From assembly GCA_025800145.1 (NCBI GenBank), contig JAOXSH010000017.1, positions 1 to 64,000 of the forward strand: 64,000 nt of DNA, written 5' to 3'. The translations under genes and the position numbers were made by a program. This document shows positions 8,707 to 17,968 of the stretch, one piece after another (the stretch's first letter is position 1; every line of letters begins with the position of its first letter). Source of the stretch: Cohaesibacter sp. GTDB taxonomy: Bacteria; Pseudomonadota; Alphaproteobacteria; Rhizobiales; Cohaesibacteraceae. A model generated the notes under the pieces. The model was not told the DNA's origin, made no database searches, and worked only from the letters and a program-made list of their open reading frames with translations.

Positions 8707-9597
8707 ATGTCAAAGCAAGATCCGACCAGGCTTGAAAAGATCTGGAAAGCTTTCCGGGGCCATCCGATTGCGATTGCAGGATTGATCGGAATTACATTTT
8801 TCCTGTTGGTTGCATTTTTCGCACCGCTGTTAGCGCCACAAAATCCCTATGACCAGACCCAGCTTGATATTCTGGATGGTCTGCTTCCGCCCATGTCCCA
8901 GTTGGGCACCGGCCAGACAAGCTGGCTGGGCACCGACGCTCTGGGGCGTGATATTCTCTCTGCCGTTATGTATGGCCTGCGCATTTCGCTGTTTGTCTCC
9001 TTTGTTGCCGTGATTGTGGGCTCTGGTCTTGGGGTTTTCCTTGGCCTGTTGGCCGCCATGAAGCGCGGTTGGGTGGAAACCGTGATCATGCGTTCGGTTG
9101 ATCTGAAAATGAGTTTCCCCGGCATTTTGCTGGCGCTGATGTTGCTGGCTATGTTCGGCACCGGGGTGGACAAGGTGATTTATGCTCTGATCATCGGGGC
9201 GTGGGCCAGTAAGGCGCGGCTTGTGCGCTCTGTTGCCCTATCAGAGATGAAGAAAGAATATATTGATGCCGCACGTCTGGCTGGCATTGGCAATTTGCGC
9301 ATCATGCTGCGCTTTTTGTTGCCCAATTCCATTTCGCCGGTTCTGGTGGTGTTGCCCATGGCCATTTCCGGGGCAATCACCGCAGAGGCAACCCTGTCTT
9401 TCCTTGGGGTTGGCGTTCCGATCACCGAGCCATCCCTTGGTCTTTTGATTGCCAATGGCAATGACTATCTGTTGTCCGGCAAATGGTGGATCAGCATTTT
9501 TCCCGGTCTTGTGCTGGTGGCGATGGTTCTTTGTATCAATGTTGTTGCTGACCGCATTCGTGATCATGCAAACCCATATCTGCGCGGAAAGGAGTAA
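8707..9597 (+). CDS. ABC transporter permease, DppC type
   Basis: This 296-residue permease has the DppC-type N-terminal extension (HPIAIAGLIGITFFLLVAFF, then APQNPYDQTQLD and LGTDALGRDILSAVMYG) and the EAA coupling loop YIDAARLAGIGNLRIMLRF. The C-terminus VLCINVVADRIRDHANPYLR is typical. It starts 20 bp after the previous gene and ends 6 bp before the ATPase start, so it is translated as part of one operon. Confidence 0.92.
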   Translation: MSKQDPTRLEKIWKAFRGHPIAIAGLIGITFFLLVAFFAPLLAPQNPYDQTQLDILDGLLPPMSQLGTGQTSWLGTDALGRDILSAVMYGLRISLFVSFVAVIVGSGLGVFLGLLAAMKRGWVETVIMRSVDLKMSFPGILLALMLLAMFGTGVDKVIYALIIGAWASKARLVRSVALSEMKKEYIDAARLAGIGNLRIMLRFLLPNSISPVLVVLPMAISGAITAEATLSFLGVGVPITEPSLGLLIANGNDYLLSGKWWISIFPGLVLVAMVLCINVVADRIRDHANPYLRGKE

Positions 9598-9603
9598 AGG
9601 GCT

Positions 9604-11337
9604 ATGACACAGTCTGAAACAAAGTCTGTTGACCAGACCGCAGGCCCCCAGAGCCTGATGAAAGTCTCCGATCTGACCATTGCCTATCCAATGGAAGAGG
9701 GCGAAATTTTCCGGGCTTTGAAAAAGCTGTCCATTGATATCGCACCAGGCCAGATTGTTGGCATTGTGGGTGAATCGGGAGCCGGGAAATCAACCATTGG
9801 CAAGGCATCCCTTGGCTTGCTGGATGACAATGCCATTATCGAAACCGGCTCTGTGACGCTGGATGGTGCGGTCATTTCCGGTCTTTTGGAAGAGGGCTAT
9901 GACGCCATTCGTGGCAAGAAAATCGGCTATATCTATCAAAATCCAATGACAGCGCTCAATCCGGTTCTGACCATTGGTGAGCAATTGATTGAGGCGATTG
10001 AAGCCAATACCGAGAAGCGCGGAGATGACGCACGCGATTATGCCATCAGCCTTTTGGAAAAGGCCGAGGTGCCTTATGCCGAAGACCGCTTGAGCAAATA
10101 TCCCCATCAATTGTCCGGTGGTTTGTGTCAGCGTATTGTCTTTGCCATTGCCATTTCGGCAAAGCCGGATCTGATCATTGCTGACGAGCCAACCACGGCA
10201 TTGGATGTGACGGTGCAAAAGGCGGTTCTGGAGACCCTGCGCAGCCTTGCCAAGCAAGACAATATCGCCATCATTCTGATAACCCACGATATGAGCGTGG
10301 TCGCCAATATGTGCGATTATGTTTATGTGCTGCGCTATGGCGAGCTGGTGGAACATGGCCCAACCCGCCAGATTTTGACCGAGCCAAAAGAGGACTATAG
10401 CCGCGAGCTTATGGCCTCCATTCCACGGATCGATCATTATGTGGAGCGCTTTGCGGTGCCCGGCCTTGGCAATGTCAAGGATCGGACACGGGCCTTGGCC
10501 TATCTGATGGAACATAAAACCGATCAGACCATCCCCAAGGGCGAGCCTTTGCTTAAAGTGCGTAATATCTCCAAGACTTTTGTCAGTGAGGCGGGCATTT
10601 TCACTTCCGCTTCTCCGTTCAAGGCGCTGGATGATGTCTCCTTCGATGTCTATAGCGGCGAGACCTTGGGCATTGTAGGCGAATCCGGCTCTGGTAAATC
10701 CACCATTGGCCGCATCATTTTGGGCCTGCATGAATCGGATCCGGGGCATGAAATCCTCTATAAGGGGCGCAATATTGCCGAGCTGACCAGTCGTAAGGAC
10801 AGATTGGCCCATTGCATGTCTTTGCAATGTATCTTTCAGGATCCCTATTCCTCGCTCAATCCGCGCATGAGTGCAGGCAACAATATCACTTATGCCTTGC
10901 AATCTAACGGGCTGTTGAGCGGCTCAGCTGCCAGAGAGCTGGCAGGGGATTTGCTGGAGCTTGTGGGTTTGTCTCGCTCGGATGCCAGCAAAATGCCCCA
11001 TGCTTTTTCCGGTGGCGAGCGCCAGCGGATCGGTATTGCACGGGCTTTGTCTTTCCGTCCTGATTTCATTTTCTGCGACGAGCCAACCTCGGCACTGGAT
11101 GTGACCGTGCAGGCAGAATTGCTGAATTTGCTAAAGGATTTGCAAGACGAGCTGGGCCTGACCATGCTGTTTGTCAGTCACGATCTGGCCGTGGTGCGCC
11201 AAATGTGCGACCGGGTGCTGGTGATGAAGTCAGGCAAGGTGATGGAAGCAGGGCCTTGTGCCGAGGTATTGACCACTCCAAAGGATGACTATACCAAGAG
11301 CTTGTTGGATGCGATGCCGCGCATTGTCTTTGAGTGA
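9604..11337 (+). CDS. fused double ABC ATPase of the peptide transporter (DppD-DppF type)
   Basis: The 577-residue protein joins two nucleotide-binding domains. The first half has Walker A GESGAGKST near 60, Q-loop QNPMTALNP, signature LSGGLCQRI and Walker B LIIADEPTTALD. The second half has GESGSGKST near 360, FQDPYSSLNP, FSGGERQRIG and FIFCDEPTSALD. Each half ends with the oligopeptide-transporter C-terminal segment (EDYSRELMASIP; DDYTKSLLDAMP). It energises import through the 7721 and 8707 permeases. The first signature has Leu-Cys where Glu/Gln-Arg is more usual. The stop lies inside a 17-bp tandem repeat. Confidence 0.92.
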   Translation: MTQSETKSVDQTAGPQSLMKVSDLTIAYPMEEGEIFRALKKLSIDIAPGQIVGIVGESGAGKSTIGKASLGLLDDNAIIETGSVTLDGAVISGLLEEGYDAIRGKKIGYIYQNPMTALNPVLTIGEQLIEAIEANTEKRGDDARDYAISLLEKAEVPYAEDRLSKYPHQLSGGLCQRIVFAIAISAKPDLIIADEPTTALDVTVQKAVLETLRSLAKQDNIAIILITHDMSVVANMCDYVYVLRYGELVEHGPTRQILTEPKEDYSRELMASIPRIDHYVERFAVPGLGNVKDRTRALAYLMEHKTDQTIPKGEPLLKVRNISKTFVSEAGIFTSASPFKALDDVSFDVYSGETLGIVGESGSGKSTIGRIILGLHESDPGHEILYKGRNIAELTSRKDRLAHCMSLQCIFQDPYSSLNPRMSAGNNITYALQSNGLLSGSAARELAGDLLELVGLSRSDASKMPHAFSGGERQRIGIARALSFRPDFIFCDEPTSALDVTVQAELLNLLKDLQDELGLTMLFVSHDLAVVRQMCDRVLVMKSGKVMEAGPCAEVLTTPKDDYTKSLLDAMPRIVFE

Positions 11338-11395
11338 TCTGGGCCTTTGAGTAATCTGGGCCTTTGAATAATCTGGGCCTTTGAATAATCGGCTC
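11328..11395. repeat. 17-bp tandem repeat, about four units
   Basis: The unit CTTTGAATAATCTGGGC and its close variants repeat at 11328, 11345, 11362 and 11379. The first unit contains the last codons and TGA stop of the ABC ATPase gene. It looks like recent slipped-strand expansion at the 3' end of the gene. Confidence 0.8.
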
Positions 11396-11416
11396 TAACA
11401 AAGCGTGATGGTCTTT

Positions 11417-11459
11417 AAAAGGGAAGATGCCGTTGGTATAATGGGTGTCTTCCCTTTTT
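11417..11459 (+). terminator. rho-independent terminator of the peptide transporter operon
   Basis: AAAAGGGAAGA (11417-11427) pairs perfectly with TCTTCCCTTTT (11448-11458), with a run of five T at its end. The 20-base loop contains GATGCCGTTGGTATAATGG, a family A repeat end core. Confidence 0.8.
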
Positions 11460-11489
11460 GATAGAGACGAGGCGAGTTAGGGCAGGGGC

Positions 11490-12428
11490 GTGAATAAAAA
11501 AACCAAGCAGACCAAAATCAGCCGCCTGAAGCATATTGAGGCTTTTTCTGCGGTCATCACCCATGGCTCCATGTCAGCGGCGGCCACGGAATTGGGCATT
11601 TCCCAGCCAGCGGTTAGTCAATTGATCAAGCAATTGGAAGAAACCATTGGCGTGCCGCTTTTCATTCGGCGCAATGGGGCCATTTTTCCAAGTGCGCGGG
11701 CCGAAACTTTGCGCGATGATGCGGTGGATTTGCTGCATAAAATTGACAAGCTGCAGATGCAACTCAGCTATAGCCAGACCCAAATTCTCTCCACCATTCG
11801 GCTTTCAGCCAGCATGTCTTTTACCAATGAGATTTTGCCCATTTTGCTGGCTTATATTCACCAGCGTCACGAAGATGCGACCTTTTATGTTAATTCCCTG
11901 CCATTGGTGAATATGATTGAGGCTGTGGCCAGGGGCAATGTGGATTTTGCCTTCCATACCCAGCCTTTGCAGCATTCCAATATTTTGAACACCAAATTGG
12001 CCGAAGTGCCGCAAGTCTGCGTTATGCCCACCCATCATGCGTTGGCAGACTATGAGATCGTGCCTTTGCATGCTTTGTCGGGCTATCGGATCGCCTCACC
12101 CTCGCGGGCTGATCCCTCTTATCAATATTATATGGATCTGTTTCAAAAGCACAGGGTCCGCACAAAAACGGTGCTGCAATCGCCTTTTGCCAGTTTTGCC
12201 ATGAAAATGCTGCCCGTGCTGGATTTGCTGTCTTTTAACAATGCGCTGATTGCTGACATCATTTGCAAGGAAAATGCCGATCTTGTCTGGCGCCCCGTGG
12301 AAGGGCTGGATGCGGTGACGTCTTTTTATCTGGGCTGTGCGGATTGGCTGGGCGGCTCGGACACCTTGCATTTGATAGAAGAGGCTTTTTTGAGCAGCTT
12401 TAATCCTTTAATGGCGCAGTTCCGATAA
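11490..12428 (+). CDS. LysR-family transcriptional regulator
   Basis: The 312-residue protein has the LysR N-terminal winged helix-turn-helix, with SRLKHIEAFSAVITHGSMSA followed by ATELGISQPAVSQLIKQLEE at residues 11-50. It is followed by a substrate-binding domain of the periplasmic-binding fold. Translation starts at GTG 11490 behind GGCAGGGG. Lying directly downstream of the ABC transporter operon on the same strand, but behind a terminator, it is a candidate regulator of that operon or of the amidohydrolase gene. The inducer is unknown. Confidence 0.88.
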   Translation: MNKKTKQTKISRLKHIEAFSAVITHGSMSAAATELGISQPAVSQLIKQLEETIGVPLFIRRNGAIFPSARAETLRDDAVDLLHKIDKLQMQLSYSQTQILSTIRLSASMSFTNEILPILLAYIHQRHEDATFYVNSLPLVNMIEAVARGNVDFAFHTQPLQHSNILNTKLAEVPQVCVMPTHHALADYEIVPLHALSGYRIASPSRADPSYQYYMDLFQKHRVRTKTVLQSPFASFAMKMLPVLDLLSFNNALIADIICKENADLVWRPVEGLDAVTSFYLGCADWLGGSDTLHLIEEAFLSSFNPLMAQFR

Positions 12429-12581
12429 AATTTCAGGTTTTGTTAACCACAAAAGAAAAAAGGAAATCCAGCCGTAAGGTCTCTTGCCCAATCGGTCCAA
12501 ATCTTAACGCTTGTTCAATATTTACAAACTATAACAATGTGTTAACAAAGTGGAGCGTCACAATATTATGGGTATGGGAAG

Positions 12582-13931
12582 ATGAATGACTGGGGCAAAA
12601 ATTTTTCAGAGCGCGTAAAAGACTTTCACGATGATGAAAATGGCGTTGTTGCCGTTATCTTTGCTCTGGCTCTGTTGCCCATTGTCGCGCTTGGCGCGGC
12701 GGCCGTTGATTATGCCCGTGCTTCTAACAATAAAATGAATCTCAATGATGCGGCAGATGTGGCCGCGCTGGCCGGTGTGCGGGCCGCGAGCAATTATCTG
12801 GCCGAAAATCCCAGAGCGACCAAGGCACAATGGTCAAAAATTGCTATCAAACAGGCCAGAGAAATTTTCCGGGCCAACACGGTTGGCCTTAAAGATGTCA
12901 ATGTTGACAATCTGGACATCAATGTTGGACAGGAAAAGTTCAAAATTGATCTGTCTGTCAATTATACGGCTCAGTCCAAGACCTATTTTTCGAAATTTCT
13001 TCATGTGGATAGCCTGCCCATTTCCAACACCTCCAGCGCCAGCAACAGCTTGCCGGGCTATTTGCAGATCAATTTCATTGTCGATATTTCCGGCTCTATG
13101 GGCATTGGGGCAAGTAAATTAGATCAAAAGAAGTTACAAAGAAAATATGGCTGCACTTTCGCATGTCATTTTGATTATAGAGGAAGATGGCATAGTACGG
13201 TTGCCCAGAATAAAAGACACAAGACTGCTTCCTTGCGCATTGATGTCGTTCGAGAATCTGTAAAAAATATGGTCAGAACCTTTCAGAAAAACAGTACATT
13301 TTCTGGTCAATTTCAGGTTTCCCTTTATACGTTCAGTAATAGCTTACAATCAATTATGCCTGCGTCGAGCGATTTGGCCAAGGCAATCCGTAAAAGTAGG
13401 CAATTGGATATCAGCCCAAGCAATATGCAAGGGGGAAGCAATTTAATCCATTCGCTAAAGCAACTGGCAAACACAACCTCTAATGGTGGTTCTGGTTTGT
13501 CAGAACATAGCCGCAAGACATATACTGTTATTGTTACTGATGGGGTTGAGAATTCAGCGCAAATTCCGGTTCGGCGCAATGGAAAACAAAATGGGGCAGT
13601 CTATGATCGTAATTTCAAACATAGTTGGCCAAGGTATCGCGCGCATTCGTATGAATATATTCAGGGAATGGAAGAGGATGGCTGTTCTGTATTGCATAAA
13701 AAAGAACACAATATCATTGTGATGCTGACTGATTATGTCATTGATAGGCAAAATGATGCCCGCTATCGTTTCATCGGCAACACGCTCAAACCAAATATTC
13801 AAAAGAATATGGTCAAATGTGCTGGCGGTGAAAAGAATGTCTTTAATGTCAGCTCACCTCAAGACATTGCAGCAGCGGGCAAGAAAATTTCCAGCATTAT
13901 CAGCAATGAAGCCTTGCGGCTGGTGAGATAA
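12582..13931 (+). CDS. TadG-like protein with von Willebrand factor A domain
   Basis: The 449-residue protein begins with a Tad/Flp pilus-assembly N-terminus: DDENGVVAVIFALALLPIVA followed by a short helix with ASNNKMNLNDAADVAALAG, which anchors it in the inner membrane. From about residue 160 it has a vWA domain with the metal-adhesion motif FIVDISGSMG and the later TVIVTDGVENS. These proteins are found with type IVb pili, but no other tad gene is in the window, so it may act alone at the envelope. The middle and C-terminal part (13110-13800) is more AT-rich than its surroundings. Confidence 0.8.
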   Translation: MNDWGKNFSERVKDFHDDENGVVAVIFALALLPIVALGAAAVDYARASNNKMNLNDAADVAALAGVRAASNYLAENPRATKAQWSKIAIKQAREIFRANTVGLKDVNVDNLDINVGQEKFKIDLSVNYTAQSKTYFSKFLHVDSLPISNTSSASNSLPGYLQINFIVDISGSMGIGASKLDQKKLQRKYGCTFACHFDYRGRWHSTVAQNKRHKTASLRIDVVRESVKNMVRTFQKNSTFSGQFQVSLYTFSNSLQSIMPASSDLAKAIRKSRQLDISPSNMQGGSNLIHSLKQLANTTSNGGSGLSEHSRKTYTVIVTDGVENSAQIPVRRNGKQNGAVYDRNFKHSWPRYRAHSYEYIQGMEEDGCSVLHKKEHNIIVMLTDYVIDRQNDARYRFIGNTLKPNIQKNMVKCAGGEKNVFNVSSPQDIAAAGKKISSIISNEALRLVR

Positions 13932-14525
13932 TCTCTGTTTGGATCAAGGTGCAAAGCGGCCAGATTTGCAGCCGGCATACGTGATAGCAGGCAAGGTAAG
14001 CTCTCTATGCCTTGATTTCTATTACGCTTTATCCATCAAAAGGTGAGTCCTATAAGAAAGATTATGGAATTTTTTGAGGTTTTCAAAATCTCAAAAAGTG
14101 CCTCTTTTCGATGCGGGCGTTCGTATTATACCAACGGCATAAAAGATTGCCCCATAGGATGCTTTGAAATGGTTTACTGGCAAGGCGTCGGCTCGATCGG
14201 ACAATGCCGGGGCATTTTCTTTTTTGATGCGAACCTTTTGCATTGAATTGTCAAGGCAATTCAATGAGGCGCGCCCTAGAAAGACAACGCAGCTCAGTGA
14301 GCCATTTCAAGGCACCGAAGGCCGGTTTTATGGGGTAATCTTTCGTGCCGTTGGTATTAGCATATTGGAATTGATCTGCAGACTCCCATATGGGCCCGTG
14401 GCGATGAAAGGTCGCACAGAGAGGCCGGACACATGTCAGTATCTGACCAAATTGTTCACATCGATACGAGATTTTGCTTGCATTCGCAGGGGCGTCCACA
14501 CACGTCCAGTGACGTTGCTTTGCGG
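13932..14525. other. intergenic region containing a family A repeat
   Basis: This gap has no recognisable gene. Its only clear content is the complete MITE-like element at 14128-14357. 14358-14525 shows nothing I recognise and may be the outer end of the IS66-related element. Confidence 0.5.
14128..14357. repeat. MITE-like repeat family A, complete copy (230 bp, one internal unit)
   Basis: The left end is ATACCAACGGCATAAAAGAT at 14128 and the right end is the inverted match, TTTCGTGCCGTTGGTAT at 14357. The terminal repeats match over about 27 bases (through the CCCCATA motif). Inside are one 57-bp unit with the CATTGAATTGTC palindrome and the conserved GATCGGACAATGCCGGGGCA stretch, in inverted orientation to copies 1 and 2. 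No target duplication is certain. It has no coding capacity. Confidence 0.9.
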
Positions 14526-15122
14526 CTATTTTTTGGGTCTACGACGATTTGCAAGTCGTTTCATCCAAGCGTTGATACCTTCCGGGTCTATATCTTCTGG
14601 ATCGAAGATTTTTCCATACCATTCGAGCACCTGTTTGTGTTCTTCGTGGTGAGGATCGGTCATTGCTTCTAGGAATATTTCAAATCCGCCCGTGCCGCCA
14701 ACATCTTCAGGTGGAGTGCGCCATTTTCCTGTCAGGAATGATGGTAACCGCGATCCGATAGGTGCTTCAAATAGCTTGATCACTTCAACGCTATGTTGCC
14801 AATAGTCACCCATATCATAAACATAAGAGAATTCGGTGATTTCTCCATCCAGCAGCTTTGCAAGGCGCGTTGTTTTGGCGTTGTAAGTTTTTTCATCTTC
14901 GTACCAAAAATCATCCTCTTCGAGCGGCAAGCCATAGCGGCGGTCATTGATCTCGAATTCCCAAAGATGATAGTCGAACCATAAAAAGGTCGCCTGGATT
15001 GTGTCATGCAATCCTTTGAGGGTCATCGATAAAGGAACATCAACTTCCCTCCAAGGGGCATGATCGAGATCACGCAGTGTTATGCGGAGCCTGGCAGCAT
15101 CAAGTTTATTATCTATACTCAC
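14526..15122 (-). CDS. pRiA4b ORF-3-like family protein (IS-associated passenger)
   Basis: This 198-residue protein matches the pRiA4b ORF-3 family (IS1096 element passenger TnpR-like): [20 protein letters not shown] near the start, [24 protein letters not shown], the charged linker, and [20 protein letters not shown] near the middle. The molecular role of the family is not established; members sit next to transposases and plasmid genes. It starts at GTG 15122 behind AGGACCC and overlaps the end of the IS66 transposase remnant by 14 bp, the usual coupled arrangement. Confidence 0.8.
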   Translation of the reverse strand: MSIDNKLDAARLRITLRDLDHAPWREVDVPLSMTLKGLHDTIQATFLWFDYHLWEFEINDRRYGLPLEEDDFWYEDEKTYNAKTTRLAKLLDGEITEFSYVYDMGDYWQHSVEVIKLFEAPIGSRLPSFLTGKWRTPPEDVGGTGGFEIFLEAMTDPHHEEHKQVLEWYGKIFDPEDIDPEGINAWMKRLANRRRPKK

Positions 15123-16343
15123 AATTTGGGTCCTGTGCTATAACATTCCAAGGCAGAAGCTCATCAATCCGATTGATAGGATGATCAGTGATGCGGGTTA
15201 GAATATCGCGCAAATAGGCTTCTGGATCAAGACCGTTGATTTTTGCAGTCTTGATGAGAGAGAATGCTGGCGAACCGTTCATCACCCTTATCCGATCCGG
15301 CAAAAAGCCAGTTCTTGCGCCCTAAAGCGATGGGGCGAATGGCCTGCTCGGCCGCATTGTTGTCGGTCTCGATGCTTCCATCATCTAGAAAACAGCCAAG
15401 GGCCTGCCATCTCATGAGGGCATATCGGATTGCTCCGGCGGTATTGGATTTTCCGGGCAGCTTAGCAAGTTGAGGCTGCAGCCAATGATGCAGATCGTCA
15501 AAGATCGGCTTGGATTTTTCTTGTCGCGCAGAATAGCGGGTATCCGTTGGCGAACCGCGGATTTCTCTCTCGATGTTGTAGAGATCTCTGATCCGATTGA
15601 GGGCCTCCTCTGCAATTCGAGGTGACCCCTTTGTTGCCGTCAGATCATAGAATTTGCGTCTTACATGGGCCATGCAGGCCGCCTTTGAAGTCCTTGAGGT
15701 GGTGTTGCGGATGCTCACCTTTTCGATCCGGACTATAGAAGTAGCAAATTGTGGGCGGCGTGGTGTCGCCATAGGGCCGACCATCCCGTACATAAGTCCA
15801 GAGCCTGCCGGTTTGGTTTTGCCCCGCTCAATGGGTAAGGAGGGGCATCTCACCCTTGATATTGGTATCACATCCTTTGCAGATAAAGCGGGGCTGGACA
15901 TGGCGCACCACCTTGAAGCAGGCTGATACCATAGTCCAGTATCTCGGTCACAGTCTCGCCATTGCCGATGAAGTCAGAACCACCACAGACAGGACACTGG
16001 CAGATTGCCTCGTGGGTGATTGTTTGGCGTGGCAAATGATCCGGCAAAGGCTTGTGAAACGGTTTATTTTGCCTCTGGCCTTCTTCTTAACCTCTATTGA
16101 GGTAGACGATGATGCATCTTCAGCAGCTGCGGCTTCGATATCTTCCAAGGCCAATTCAAGCTGTTCAATGGTGCGCTTGATCTTCTCGGATGATTTACCA
16201 AAACGGGACCGTCGGAGAACTGCAAGCTCGGCAGTGAGCTTCTCGATCAGGCTATCCTGAGAGCGCAATTCTTATGCCTGTGCTTCAATGATGGCATGTA
16301 AGGATTCCATATCATCAGGCAAGGAAGAAGATGGTTGGCTCAT
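15109..16343 (-). pseudogene. IS66-family transposase TnpC, degraded
   Basis: Reading from ATG 16343 gives MSQPSSSLPDDMESLHAIIE, then a TAA at 16274-16272, then the family segment LIEKLTAELAVLRRSRFGKS and later frames with ACMAHVRRKFYD, the DDE-domain end [20 protein letters not shown], and the C-terminal [20 protein letters not shown]. These parts lie in different frames, so there are several frameshifts plus a nonsense codon. It is a dead transposase of the IS66 type; tnpA is absent and only part of tnpB remains. Confidence 0.9.
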
Positions 16344-16429
16344 ATTCCTATTATATCTGATTTGACCGATAAAACCAAAGGCATCTACGGCATATCCTGG
16401 GATATTCGATGGCTGTTCAAGCATGTCTG

Positions 16430-16694
16430 CGCGGCGGCGATGTCCAGGACGGACGAGGCAGTCTATACCCTCCCAGGGCATGGCCAAGTGCGCTGAAGTC
16501 AAGCGAGCAGTACCATCTGAAACAGATGGCCAGTGGAAACGACCTCGCTCAAGAACCTTGTGATAGAGGTAAAAACCCTGTCCATCCCACATCAGCAGTT
16601 TGATCCGGTCACCACGATGGCCACGGAACACAAACGCTGAGCCGCATGTCGGCTGTTGCCGCAATGTGGTCTGGACCAGGGCGCTCAACCCGTC
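16430..16694 (-). pseudogene. IS66 accessory protein TnpB, C-terminal remnant
   Basis: The frame encodes DGLSALVQTTLRQQPTCGSA, then FVFRGHRGDRIKLL and the YHKVLERGRFHWP segment, the conserved C-terminal half of IS66 TnpB (Orf2). Its first third is lost and it is fused in frame to the N-terminal part of a metallo-beta-lactamase-fold gene at 16695. It lies directly before tnpC, as in intact IS66 elements. Confidence 0.85.
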
Positions 16695-16943
16695 AATATG
16701 TTTGATTGTGGCATCTTCCAGATGATCATAATGATCGTGGGAAATCAGCACATAATCGACAGGCGGCAAATCGGCGCGGGTCAATATGGCGGGCTGAAAG
16801 CGGTTGGCCATGAAAAAAAACGGGCCGGCATTTTCAAAGACAGGATCTATGAGGATTGTCTTTTTGGCGATACGGATCAGATAGGAGCTATGACTGCCAC
16901 CTAAATTGGCGCAAGCCTGCAATCCAAGGGCAGACAAAGCCAT
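16695..16943 (-). pseudogene. metallo-beta-lactamase-fold hydrolase, N-terminal fragment
   Basis: The first 83 codons give a short hydrophobic start with a lipobox-like LQAC, followed by LGGSHSSYLIRIAKKTILID and the metal site LISHDHYDHLEDATI (H-x-H-x-D-H). This matches the UlaG/NAPE-PLD-like lipoprotein hydrolases. After KHI the frame runs straight into IS66 tnpB, so the remaining two thirds of the enzyme are gone. The TetR gene at 17078 is divergent and probably once regulated it. Confidence 0.75.
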
Positions 16944-17077
16944 AAGTATGATTATATTGATCAGGACATAGCTGCTTGTTTTTCATGGATTGTCAAACCT
17001 TGACTTTATGAGATATGTGTCTTGCGATTTGCTCTGTCTATTTTACAATGAAAGGCATTTTGTATAAGTGTTGAACG

Positions 17078-17635
17078 ATGAATGAGCGAGAAAAAAGCAT
17101 CGCTGCAGCGGCGATACGCATGTATGTGAGCAAAGGGGTGCGCCGGACCACGATGAGCGATGTTGCCGGTGAGGCCGGTGTGACGCGCCAGACGGTTTAC
17201 AACACATTTGCCAATACAGATGCTGTGTTGAGAGGCGCCATTCTGTTTTATGTTGATGAATTGTGGCAGAACATTCTAACCGAATGGGGTGATAGTGATG
17301 GTCTTGATCAGAAGCTGGATATTCTGTTGCATTATTTTGCGGTTGTGCCGTGGGATTTTTTAAACAGTTCTGAAGAAGCCGCACAGCTTGAGCGAGGCTA
17401 TAATGCGGCGGGCAGGGCTGCTGTCGAAGAGGCCAGACTTGTTTTTCAAGACGATATTGCAGCGCTTTTTATGCCTTGGCAGGAGCAATTGGCCTGTCAG
17501 GGCACGACGCCAAGGGCCCTTTCGGATTTTATCAGCGCTGCGATTGAAGGCATCAAATATAATAATGAAACCCGTCAGGATATGCTGTTGGCGGTTGCAG
17601 CGCTTAAAGCCTGTTTGATAGCTTTGACCAAATAG
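17078..17635 (+). CDS. TetR/AcrR-family transcriptional regulator
   Basis: The 185-residue protein has a TetR N-terminal DNA-binding domain with RTTMSDVAGEAGVTRQTVYN and NTFANTDAVLRGAI at residues 23-50, and an unclassified helical ligand-binding domain. It is transcribed away from the broken hydrolase gene across a 134-bp divergent gap, a common arrangement for a repressor of its neighbour. With the target gene destroyed its present role is unknown. Confidence 0.85.
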   Translation: MNEREKSIAAAAIRMYVSKGVRRTTMSDVAGEAGVTRQTVYNTFANTDAVLRGAILFYVDELWQNILTEWGDSDGLDQKLDILLHYFAVVPWDFLNSSEEAAQLERGYNAAGRAAVEEARLVFQDDIAALFMPWQEQLACQGTTPRALSDFISAAIEGIKYNNETRQDMLLAVAALKACLIALTK

Positions 17636-17656
17636 ACAAGTGATTCAAAAGAGGCT

Positions 17657-17968
17657 TCAAGCTGCGGAATTTGGGTTGCTGACCAAGTTCGCCCATTCCT
17701 TGCCAAGGTCTGTGAGCTGATAATAGAGGCGTTGGGTTCGGTCATCGCGTTTGACGATGGAAATGGCCCCAACCTCTTCCTCTAAATTGACGCATTCACG
17801 GATCACCAAAGCGTGGGCCAAGCCAAATTTTTTGGCAAAATCCCTGCTGTCATTGGCGATGTTCAGATCTGTTGCCAATATAATGGCAGCTGAGAGTGGA
17901 GACAGCTCTGTCTCCACGCTTTTCAAAAGCTGATCGATCAGCTCTAATATGATTTCTTGATCATTCAT
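17657..17968 (-). CDS. small protein of unknown function overlapping the molybdopterin oxidoreductase gene
   Basis: The 103-residue soluble protein starts MNDQEIILELIDQLLKSVET and has a middle FGLAHALVIRECVNLEEEVG and a C-terminal KRDDRTQRLYYQLTDLGKEW, which looks like the recognition helix and wing of a winged-helix domain. I do not recognise a named family. Its ATG overlaps the last 4 bases of the upstream oxidoreductase gene, so the two are translationally coupled and probably act together, as a regulator or maturation partner. Confidence 0.65.
   Translation of the reverse strand: MNDQEIILELIDQLLKSVETELSPLSAAIILATDLNIANDSRDFAKKFGLAHALVIRECVNLEEEVGAISIVKRDDRTQRLYYQLTDLGKEWANLVSNPNSAA

Noticed and set aside
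9790-10902. A 370-codon open frame antisense to the fused ABC ATPase
   Set aside because: Shadow of the ATPase gene, with no domain recognisable.
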